A stretch of 8,322 nucleotides of DNA, from contig DAIEST010000170.1 of NCBI GenBank assembly GCA_027346125.1, positions 1-8,322 of the forward strand. The letters run 5' to 3'. This DNA comes from Leptospirillum sp. (lineage in GTDB: Bacteria; Nitrospirota; Leptospirillia; Leptospirillales; Leptospirillaceae). Of the stretch, positions 1 to 4,366 are shown in pieces. Position 1 is the stretch's first letter; the number at the start of each line of letters is the position of its first letter. The notes beneath the pieces are model-generated. The model was not told where the DNA came from, ran no database searches, and worked only from the letters and a program-made list of their open reading frames with translations. A program made the position numbers and the translations under genes.

Positions 1-324
1 GGGGGGGCCGCCTACCGCGTGTTCGGTTTTTACGACTATTCCATCGCCGAGGATGCGACCATCCTGATCGGGGGGCTGGAGGCCTACGGTCCGGAAATGC
101 CTTCCCTCTCTGCCAGGGGTTACCTGGCGTTCAACATCGAAAGTCGGGGCATCAACGGATATGTTCCGGACGAGGATCTCCAGCTTGGACTCCTCTTTCA
201 TCGTCCCGGAACGTATCTTCAGATCCGTCCGGCGCTCGATTTCTACAACGGGTATTCTCCGATGGGGGACCTGATTTTCGAGAAAGAGCATTACGTTTCT
301 CTCGGAGTCTACTTTGATTCCTGA
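1..324 (+). CDS. C-terminal part of a DUF1207-like protein (5' end outside the window)
   Basis: The frame is open from the first base and stops with TGA at 322-324, so only the last 107 codons are visible. A GTG at 19 is an internal valine, not a convincing start, because no Shine-Dalgarno sequence precedes it. The visible part alternates polar and hydrophobic residues in short strands separated by Gly/Asp/Asn turns, as in an outer-membrane or periplasmic β-rich protein. The near-terminal stretch with DFYNGYSPMGD, followed by HYVSLGVYF, resembles the conserved end of the DUF1207 family as I remember it (a YNGxSPxG motif followed by a xYxGLGxxF strand). The molecular function of that family is unknown to me. 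The gene ends 125 bp before the insertion sequence and is not interrupted by it. The family call is from memory of the motif and is moderate; that this is a real gene end is more secure. Confidence 0.6.
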   Translation, partial: GGAAYRVFGFYDYSIAEDATILIGGLEAYGPEMPSLSARGYLAFNIESRGINGYVPDEDLQLGLLFHRPGTYLQIRPALDFYNGYSPMGDLIFEKEHYVSLGVYFDS

Positions 325-446
325 AGATGTTTCGGTTCGGAGGATGCTGTGCGATATTCCTGTCCCCCGAGTTCTCGTTCCTGAACGAATCATCCCTTGG
401 AGTGATCAAAATGGAGAACAGACGCTCACCACTGACCAAAGGAATG

Positions 447-449
447 TTA
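447..449. repeat. Target-site duplication TTA, left copy
   Basis: TTA directly abuts the left inverted repeat and is repeated at 1746-1748 immediately outside the right repeat. A 3-bp match could be chance (1 in 64), but it falls exactly at the edges set independently by the inverted repeats. Confidence 0.65.
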
Positions 450-475
450 GGAATTGTAACGCATTAACGTTGTCA
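450..475. repeat. Left terminal inverted repeat of the IS
   Basis: It begins GGAATTGTAAC and ends GTTGTCA. The reverse complement of the right end begins GGAACTGTAAC and ends GTTGTCA, with five mismatches over 26 positions, four of them in the 8-bp middle. The last three bases (TCA, 473-475) are also the reverse complement of the transposase stop codon TGA, so coding sequence runs into the terminal repeat. Confidence 0.85.
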
Positions 476-1690
476 ACTTGTATTGAGGGGTCTGGGAAAA
501 ATCGTATAGTTCCATTCCCCATGAAAGTCCTCCCGAACAAGAGAGAGTGCGTCCATTTCTTGATCGGACACCTTGATCCCCTTCGGGTACAGCCCCTGAT
601 CGAGCGCACATTGGATCGTGAGCCCCTGGGTCGTGGTCGTTGAGGCAATAAGGCCCACGATCACCTCGTGGCTCACCAAAGGACGACCTCGCCAGTTCAT
701 GCTGATAAAGGAAAACATCCGGTGCTCGATCTTGTTCCATTTGCTGGTGCCGGGAGGGAAATGGCAGACGCTCACCGCCAGACCGGACTGATCGGCAAAG
801 GCCTGCAGTTCACGCTTCCAGAGACGAACGCGGGCTCCGTTGCTCCCTCCGCTGTCGGCCGTAATCAAAAGTCTGCGGGCGTCCGGATAGCGTTCCTGCC
901 CCATATGAGTCCACCAGCGGCGAATGCTCTCCACGGCGAAGGCCGAGGTGTCGTGGTCAATCCCCACATTCACCCATCCCTCGTTTTTCGAGAGATCGTA
1001 GATCCCATAGGGGTTCACTTTTCCCAACTCAGGATCCTTGAAGTCGTGGGACCTGACCTCTTCCGGAGTCCCTTTCGGGTACCATTCCTGACCCCCGTTC
1101 TTGAACGGACCAACCAGTTCTTTTTTTTTGGTATCCACGGAGATCACGGGCTGATCGTCCGTCTGAAACTCCTTCACCTTCCGGTACACATGCTCGAATT
1201 GCTCATTCCGGTCCGGATGGGCTCCTTCTTCCAGTGTTTTCCGGTTCGCCTGCAGGCTGTATCCCAGCTCGGACAACAACTCGGCCACCATCCGGTGGCT
1301 GGTTTTGTGCCCCATCCGGCCCAGTTCTGCCGCCAGCTTTCGCGTGCTTTTCGAGGTCCAGCGCAACGCCGACTCCGGATCTCCGCGCGTGGCCGGTTCG
1401 ATCAGAGCCTCGAGATCCGTTCGAAGCGTCGGATCTTTCGAGACCGTTGCCTTGCGCCCTCCTCCCGGCTTCCGGATGCGTCCCTGTTCCGGAGGGAGCG
1501 GTGGAGTTTCTTGCAGCTCTTTCGCTCCCTGGGCAATCACTTCACGGGACAGTCCCGTGATCCGGGAAACGATCGAGACCCCTCCATATCCAAGGGCCCT
1601 GGCCTCCGCCCCCACCACCAGACGCCGCATCCTCTCGTTGAGGAAAGGGTCAAGGGCTTCGTACCGAACTTTGATCTCCTGATTGTCCAT
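473..1690 (-). CDS. ISAzo13-family DDE transposase (405 aa)
   Basis: It catalyses cutting and joining of the surrounding insertion sequence. The N-terminal 60 residues include a helix-turn-helix-like stretch (about 36-58, GGVSIVSRITGLSREVI), followed by a Pro/Gly/Arg/Lys-rich linker (62-81). The RNase H-fold catalytic part carries a likely DDE triad: D186 in VISVDTK, D279 in ITADSGGSNG, and E322 in KWNKIEHRMF. The GGSNG and FPPGTSKWNKIEHR motifs are what I associate with the ISAzo13 family, and 405 residues is a normal full length. The ATG at 1688-1690 has no Shine-Dalgarno sequence upstream, only a pyrimidine-rich stretch. A promoter placed 6 nt before it implies a leaderless mRNA. The stop codon lies inside the left terminal repeat. 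A run of nine A (coding strand) directly after D186 could allow slippage. I saw no frameshift or missing catalytic residue. Confidence 0.9.
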   Translation of the reverse strand: MDNQEIKVRYEALDPFLNERMRRLVVGAEARALGYGGVSIVSRITGLSREVIAQGAKELQETPPLPPEQGRIRKPGGGRKATVSKDPTLRTDLEALIEPATRGDPESALRWTSKSTRKLAAELGRMGHKTSHRMVAELLSELGYSLQANRKTLEEGAHPDRNEQFEHVYRKVKEFQTDDQPVISVDTKKKELVGPFKNGGQEWYPKGTPEEVRSHDFKDPELGKVNPYGIYDLSKNEGWVNVGIDHDTSAFAVESIRRWWTHMGQERYPDARRLLITADSGGSNGARVRLWKRELQAFADQSGLAVSVCHFPPGTSKWNKIEHRMFSFISMNWRGRPLVSHEVIVGLIASTTTTQGLTIQCALDQGLYPKGIKVSDQEMDALSLVREDFHGEWNYTIFPRPLNTS

Positions 1691-1696
1691 GCGATC

Positions 1697-1725
1697 ACTA
1701 TAGCATGGAGGAGAGGTTATGACAA
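1697..1725 (-). promoter_or_regulatory. Transposase promoter overlapping the right terminal repeat
   Basis: On the minus strand, TTGTCA (1725-1720; 5 of 6 to TTGACA) is followed after 17 bp by TATAGT (1702-1697; 5 of 6 to TATAAT). Only six bases (GATCGC) separate the -10 box from the ATG at 1690, so the expected start of transcription is the ATG itself. The -35 box is part of the inverted repeat. Confidence 0.65.
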
Positions 1726-1745
1726 CTTTATTTTGTTACAGTTCC
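1720..1745. repeat. Right terminal inverted repeat of the IS
   Basis: It starts TGACAAC and ends GTTACAGTTCC, matching the left end in inverted orientation at 21 of 26 positions. Its inner edge supplies the -35 hexamer (TTGTCA on the minus strand) of the transposase promoter, so this end works both as a transposase-binding end and as part of the promoter. Confidence 0.85.
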
Positions 1746-1748
1746 TTA
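1746..1748. repeat. Target-site duplication TTA, right copy
   Basis: It matches 447-449. Removing 450-1748 would restore a continuous pre-insertion site reading AATG-TTA-GGTG. Confidence 0.65.
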
Positions 1749-1797
1749 GGTGCGGGAGAGTTCATTAACACAAGTGAACTGCCGTAAGGACCGTCAT

Positions 1798-2023
1798 TTA
1801 GAACGGGCGAAACGAGGTTGACGCCGCAAGGAGAGCGCCTGACCCGAAACAGTGGAACGAAGCTGATTGCGTTTCTTGTCTGTAAACGCACAGAGGCATA
1901 GGGTTTCCGGTCCAAAGGCCGGTTCTAACCCACTCGTGTTTCTGCCAGGCAACCTGGTGAATCGACCACTTTTCCTGAAAATATTTCTTTTTTGATAAAC
2001 TCGACATGGACCATTCCGATCAT
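1798..2023 (-). pseudogene. Possible decayed start of an IS21-type istA transposase gene
   Basis: On the minus strand, a strong ribosome-binding site (GGGAGGACGAAAGG) precedes ATG at 2023-2021, opening a 32-codon frame (MIGMVHVEFIKKEIF...) that stops with TAG at 1925. The neighbouring frame, from ATG at 2007 to its stop at 1798, encodes 69 residues including EKWSIHQVAWQKHEWVRTGL. Joined by a frameshift, the two would read roughly as VEFIKKEIFQEKWSIHQVA...VRTGL. This resembles the N-terminal helix-turn-helix of IstA proteins as I remember it (GxSIRQxAR...TVRKAL). Upstream, TGTTG-N7-CAACA (2061-2045) could be the element end. After about residue 30 of the second frame nothing recognisable remains. 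The alternative is chance open frames; I consider the relic plausible but unproven. Confidence 0.3.
1868..1890. repeat. 7-bp perfect stem-loop
   Basis: TGCGTTT (1868-1874) and AAACGCA (1884-1890) are exact inverted copies around a 9-nt loop. No T-tract follows on either strand, so it is not an obvious intrinsic terminator. It is the longest perfect stem I found in the gene-free stretch. Confidence 0.5.
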
Positions 2024-2082
2024 CCTTTCGTCCTCCCGATAAAGTGTTGAATTAGACAACAACAACTTTACAGGAGTGGGTG

Positions 2083-2289
2083 ATGGGGGTGGTCTATTTT
2101 TTCGTTCCTATTTCCCCCCTAAGTGGTCTACTTTATGATTACCATTCACATTATTATTGGTTTCAAGTTCATCCTTGGCTCTTCAGCATTAAGATTGCCT
2201 GTTTAAACATCATTGCCCGATACCCGCCTTGTCGGGAGCACGGATTATCCCCGATCATCCGGGTTGATGTATCTGTGGAGGATTTGTGA
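2083..2289 (+). CDS. Doubtful 68-codon ORF coupled to the next gene
   Basis: ATG at 2083 follows AGGAG (2072-2076) with a 6-nt gap. The frame stops with TGA at 2287-2289, overlapping the GTG start of the next gene by four bases (GTGA), an arrangement typical of translationally coupled genes. Against it, the product is rich in Tyr, His, Trp, Pro and Ile with almost no Lys, has no recognisable domain or signal, and resembles translated non-coding DNA. The GTGGTCTA direct repeat lies inside it. It may be a leader peptide, a real small protein or chance. I did not recognise it. Confidence 0.25.
   Translation: MGVVYFFVPISPLSGLLYDYHSHYYWFQVHPWLFSIKIACLNIIARYPPCREHGLSPIIRVDVSVEDL
2089..2130. repeat. 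Direct repeat GTGGTCTA, two copies 34 bp apart
   Basis: Exact 8-bp copies lie at 2089-2096 and 2123-2130, each preceded by a purine and followed by a pyrimidine-T-rich run (TTTTTT and CTTTAT). Repeated GGTGGTC...TTTT units of this kind occur near the ends of some IS21-family elements, from memory. That would fit the possible istA relic next to it, but two copies of 8 bp is slender evidence. Confidence 0.35.
2277..2281 (+). promoter_or_regulatory. Ribosome-binding site fixing a GTG start
   Basis: GGAGG lies 4 nt before GTG at 2286. This supports GTG over the next in-frame ATG much further into the protein (codon 64), which would remove the membrane anchor. Confidence 0.65.
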
Positions 2290-2705
2290 AAAATAGAAAG
2301 AATGTCATTGTTGCAGCGGTCCTTTTTTTTGTTGGGGCTTTTTCTTTATTTTATTTTCTGAGTTCCGGAGGATCTAGGCCGACCAATCCTGTTTCGGTCA
2401 TTCCACCCGATCTGATTCTCGGTAATGTTGTCGTCGTTTCCAAGCCGGTGTTTGGATGTCCTTCGTTAACGGCAATGAATGCTCTCCACGAAGATTCTGT
2501 GGCGCACGACGAGATCGGGTTTCGGAATCATTTTGACAGCAACCATTGTCAGGATATGCCCGTCGGTCCGGAAGCGTTTCGTATTCTTAAGTTTTCGACG
2601 GGGGAAGCGGGCTCGCAGTACGTCAGGATAAGCAGTCTGAAAAACGGAGTCGAACACTGGGTTCCGTTTGATGCCGGGGCGTTTTCAAAGAAAGCGGACC
2701 ACTGA
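2286..2705 (+). CDS. Membrane-anchored periplasmic protein of unknown function (139 aa)
   Basis: I do not recognise the family. The N terminus has basic residues (KNRK) followed by a hydrophobic helix at about 7-26, ending in a Ser/Gly/Pro-rich linker. No lipobox cysteine or clear signal-peptidase site is seen, so it is probably a single-pass protein with its C-terminal 105 residues in the periplasm. Two cysteines, C58 (VFGCPS) and C88 (NHCQD), are the only ones and could form a disulfide. Several histidines surround them (H68, H74, H82, H87, H124). The last 45 residues (RILKFSTG..QYVRISS...EHWVPF) have the strand pattern and a Trp-Val-Pro ending reminiscent of SH3-like folds, which is only a visual impression. 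GTG is the start by its ribosome-binding site. Downstream, 154 bp separate it from the convergent toxin gene, with no strong terminator visible. Confidence 0.7.
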   Translation: MKNRKNVIVAAVLFFVGAFSLFYFLSSGGSRPTNPVSVIPPDLILGNVVVVSKPVFGCPSLTAMNALHEDSVAHDEIGFRNHFDSNHCQDMPVGPEAFRILKFSTGEAGSQYVRISSLKNGVEHWVPFDAGAFSKKADH

Positions 2706-2859
2706 ACCAGGGCAATGTTTCATCTGGACCTTTGCAAGGTGAGAGGGAGTTTGGACAATCAATCCAGCCGAACTATCAGCAGACGTGTTCAGGTGGAAAC
2801 ACAACGATCACGATCGGAATGATGATGGAAAGGTCTTGTGGGACAGAGAGGGGATGAGG

Positions 2860-3276
2860 TCAGATTCCGTTCTGTGCGCAAAAGGAAACGGGAGAAAGGA
2901 CAGAGGCAAAATCCGGAGGATTGTTTTGAAGTTCATGATCTCCTGTCACCAGGACCGAACCCGGCTGTGCGTTCAGCAATTGCCACAAATGGTCGTCTCC
3001 TGGATCGGGAGCACTGTGAGAGGGGACCAGTTCGCGAACGATTCCCAGGAAGGCGATTTCCTCAAGAAAAAGATCCACCTGTTCATCGGTGAGACCATGT
3101 TTTCTCCTGATGGCCGGCCTTGTGAGTATGTTCCGGTACTCCGACAGAAGTTCGACGGACAGGAGAAAGGAGAAACGGCTCTCAAGCATCCCCCTCACGA
3201 TACGGTATACAGGAGAGTCCGACGGGCGAACAAGGAATGAGGCGACGACCACATTTGTGTCAATAACTGCAATCAA
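2860..3276 (-). CDS. PIN-domain ribonuclease toxin of a type II toxin-antitoxin pair
   Basis: The 138-residue protein is a single PIN domain, the Mg-dependent nuclease fold of VapC-like toxins that cut RNA and arrest growth unless bound by the antitoxin. Visible acidic residues match the expected active site: D6 in AVIDTNVV, E46 in LLSEYRN, D94/D95 in DPGDDHLW, and D113 in VTGDHEL. The order and full length best fit the 'putative toxin component, PIN family' group (COG1569-like) rather than classical VapC. The start is TTG at 3276-3274, overlapping the antitoxin stop in TTGA. This codon is needed to include the VIDTN motif, and translation is probably coupled because no separate Shine-Dalgarno sequence is seen. 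Nothing suggests inactivation. Its target RNA cannot be told from the sequence. Confidence 0.87.
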   Translation of the reverse strand: MIAVIDTNVVVASFLVRPSDSPVYRIVRGMLESRFSFLLSVELLSEYRNILTRPAIRRKHGLTDEQVDLFLEEIAFLGIVRELVPSHSAPDPGDDHLWQLLNAQPGSVLVTGDHELQNNPPDFASVLSPVSFCAQNGI

Positions 3277-3509
3277 CGGCGACGCGTCTTTCGGGTTTCC
3301 TCAATGCTAAGAGAGAGTCCCTCTTCCTCAGAAAGATTCGATCGCTCTTGTGCCATCCGAAGGAGATCCAGTGCATTCTCTCGGGTCTTGATCCCATAGG
3401 CTCTCAGACTCTCCTCGATGATCTGCCCGACGGGTTTTTTCCGTTTGATGGATGTCTCCTTCAGGGCAATCCAGACTTCATCGGACAATGTGATGGTTTG
3501 TCGAGACAT
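3273..3509 (-). CDS. Ribbon-helix-helix antitoxin partnering the PIN toxin
   Basis: This is a 78-residue protein. Residues 1-42 (RQTITLSDEVWIALKETSIKR... then IIEESLRAYGI) have the β-strand/helix/helix pattern of MetJ/Arc/CopG-type DNA-binding domains, with alternating residues in the first strand contacting DNA in that family. The charged C-terminal half (about 45-78: RMAQERSNLSEEE, then an Arg-rich end) would be the toxin-binding part. By family precedent it binds and neutralises the PIN toxin and represses its own promoter. The ATG at 3509-3507 has GAGGA four bases upstream. It precedes the toxin and overlaps it by 4 nt, the usual order for such pairs. A promoter fits at 3553-3581. The specific antitoxin family (VapB, RelB or CopG-like) cannot be settled by eye. 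Confidence 0.82.
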   Translation of the reverse strand: MSRQTITLSDEVWIALKETSIKRKKPVGQIIEESLRAYGIKTRENALDLLRMAQERSNLSEEEGLSLSIEETRKTRRR

Positions 3510-3552
3510 CAGATCCTCTTCTGTTTAATTGATGAAAAGATGTATTGGTTAT

Positions 3553-3581
3553 TTTGTATCATATTTCTGTTCCTGTGACAA
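3553..3581 (-). promoter_or_regulatory. Promoter of the toxin-antitoxin operon
   Basis: On the minus strand, TTGTCA (3581-3576) is followed by a 17-bp spacer and TACAAA (3558-3553), matching the consensus at 5 and 4 positions. The predicted start near 3546 gives a leader of roughly 37 nt with the antitoxin ribosome-binding site in it. No perfect operator palindrome was seen. Confidence 0.5.
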
Positions 3582-3790
3582 CGTTCAATCGTTCCGGTCT
3601 ATCCTCCGAAAGTCTGTTGAATTCTCCCAATTACGTTCTTCTTCATCCGGGATCCGGAGAAAGGTTCGTCATGCAGGAGTGCGTTCCTGTTTTTTCCGAA
3701 AGGGAGGAAAGATCCCGACCTGAGATCAGGACTTGATCATAGACCGTTCCGGAGACTCAGGCTGCCTTGAAATACTGTGCGGTGTTTTCG

Positions 3791-3820
3791 TTGACAGGAT
3801 GAACAGAAGAATGTGATAAT
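3791..3820 (+). promoter_or_regulatory. Promoter of the copper-efflux operon (leaderless layout)
   Basis: A perfect -35 TTGACA (3791-3796) is followed by 18 bp and GATAAT (3815-3820; 5 of 6). The ATG at 3827 lies six bases after the -10 box, so transcription should begin at or next to the start codon. No Shine-Dalgarno sequence is present before that ATG. A spacer of 18 bp rather than 19-20, and the absence of a long dyad between the boxes, argue against control by a MerR/CueR-type activator. The palindrome TTCATGAA (3824-3831) overlaps the start codon but may be chance. Confidence 0.65.
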
Positions 3821-3826
3821 GATTTC

Positions 3827-4288
3827 ATGAAGATGCGTTGGGGAATCGGAAAAAACATTTTCTGGATTGGACTTGTCGTCGGTCTTCTCTGGGCTCTTGC
3901 AGTAACCGGAAGACCTCCTGTAGCCCAAGCCATGTCATCCATGGCAACCATGTCACACGGAGCACATGGGTTCAATACAAACAGCGGTGTTCAGTCCGGG
4001 CAGAAAATGCCCGCTTCCTGCCCCATGAAAGGGACGCTTCCCTGCTGTCACGGAACACTTCAGGCAGCTCTTTGCGGGGCCACTCTCTGTGATTTTTGTT
4101 TTGTTTCAACGCCCTGGCAGGGAGCGGCTGTATCAGCCCTGGTGCGCGTGCATCCCCCAGTGGCGAGAGTCATCGCGTATTCCGTTCTGATCCCTCCGGA
4201 GTTTTCGGGGGTTCTCCTGTCGCTTCATCTCCCCTTGTTTTCCCGTTTTTCCTTTTCTTCTGCCGTCAATCGCCCTCTCTTGATTTGA
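3827..4288 (+). CDS. Small exported Met/His/Cys-rich protein heading the copper-efflux operon
   Basis: This 153-residue protein has a signal peptide: basic start, hydrophobic helix at about 11-28, and an Ala-x-Ala site at VAQA with likely cleavage after A35. The mature protein would start MSSMATMSHGAHG, rich in Met and His (M36, M39, M42, H44, H47). A cysteine-rich patch follows (C65, C73, C74, C83, C88, C91, with M67 and H75 among them), which would suit soft metals such as Cu(I) or Ag(I). The last 60 residues are hydrophobic and Pro-containing, ending NRPLLI. Small proteins of this style (signal, CPM and CC motifs, proline-ended tail) often precede CzcC/CusC genes, as I recall, but I know no proven function. 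It is first in the operon, 78 bp before the channel gene, with a predicted leaderless start. A metal-binding or sensing role is inference from composition and position. Confidence 0.7.
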   Translation: MKMRWGIGKNIFWIGLVVGLLWALAVTGRPPVAQAMSSMATMSHGAHGFNTNSGVQSGQKMPASCPMKGTLPCCHGTLQAALCGATLCDFCFVSTPWQGAAVSALVRVHPPVARVIAYSVLIPPEFSGVLLSLHLPLFSRFSFSSAVNRPLLI

Positions 4289-4355
4289 GACCCGCCCGGT
4301 TCGTCAAAAATCGGATTTCCATGCCGTTTTTGAGCTTTTTAAGCTTCTTGAACCT

Positions 4356-4362
4356 GGGAGGA
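4356..4362 (+). promoter_or_regulatory. Ribosome-binding site of the cusC-like gene
   Basis: GGGAGGA lies 4 nt before ATG at 4367. It decides the start despite the unusually long signal region that results; no other in-frame ATG occurs before the mature domain. Confidence 0.7.
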
Positions 4363-4366
4363 ACTC

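Larger units (their letters stand above)
450..1745 (-). mobile_element. Complete ISAzo13-family insertion sequence, 1296 bp
   Basis: Imperfect 26-bp inverted repeats (21 of 26 identical) sit at 450-475 and 1720-1745, and the trinucleotide TTA flanks both outer edges (447-449 and 1746-1748) as a probable target duplication. Between them is one long minus-strand transposase frame that fills the element. The outer ends read GGA, and the 1.3-kb size and 3-bp duplication fit what I recall of the ISAzo13 family. The transposase frame is intact and both ends are recognisable, so the element looks recent and potentially mobile. It lies in the gap downstream of the DUF1207-like gene and disrupts no gene that can be identified here. 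The boundaries follow from the repeat/duplication match; the family assignment rests on the protein. Confidence 0.85.
1746..2285. other. 540-bp stretch without a firm gene; inverted repeats and possible IS relics
   Basis: No convincing complete gene is visible here. The left half has short perfect inverted repeats: AGTTCA/TGAACT (1759-1780), TGCGTTT/AAACGCA with a 9-nt loop (1868-1890), and CCAGG/CCTGG with a 3-nt loop (1945-1957). An imperfect one with arms GGGTT/AACCC and CCGG/CCGG spans 1901-1931. The middle holds a possible istA relic on the minus strand and TGTTG/CAACA (2045-2061). The right half is AT-richer and has the GTGGTCTA repeat and a doubtful small frame. I recognised no tRNA, rRNA or known structured RNA on either strand. 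Confidence 0.6.

Noticed and set aside
375..388. Hairpin TCGTT-CCTG-AACGA after the DUF1207-like gene as a terminator
   Set aside because: The stem is only 5 bp, about 50 bases after the stop, with no T-tract following.
314..643. Plus-strand frame of 109 codons crossing the left end of the IS
   Set aside because: It spans the junction between host DNA and the insertion sequence and lies antisense to the transposase C terminus.
668..1768. Long plus-strand open frame of 366 codons opposite the transposase
   Set aside because: It is antisense to an intact transposase with a clear DDE triad, has no family resemblance, and extends only because of the codon bias of the true gene.
2728..2740. Hairpin ACCTT-TGC-AAGGT between the convergent genes as a terminator
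   Set aside because: Short stem, low stability and no T-run on either strand; not reportable as a terminator.
2785..3240. Plus-strand frame of 151 codons opposite the PIN toxin
   Set aside because: It is antisense to a recognisable PIN domain with its catalytic residues; composition is highly charged and meaningless.
3640..3790. MerR/CueR-type or CopR-type operator upstream of the copper operon
   Set aside because: No long dyad was found between -35 and -10, the spacer is 18 bp, and no TGACA-N-TGTCA style box was seen. Short palindromes such as CCTGA-GA-TCAGG are too small to assign.
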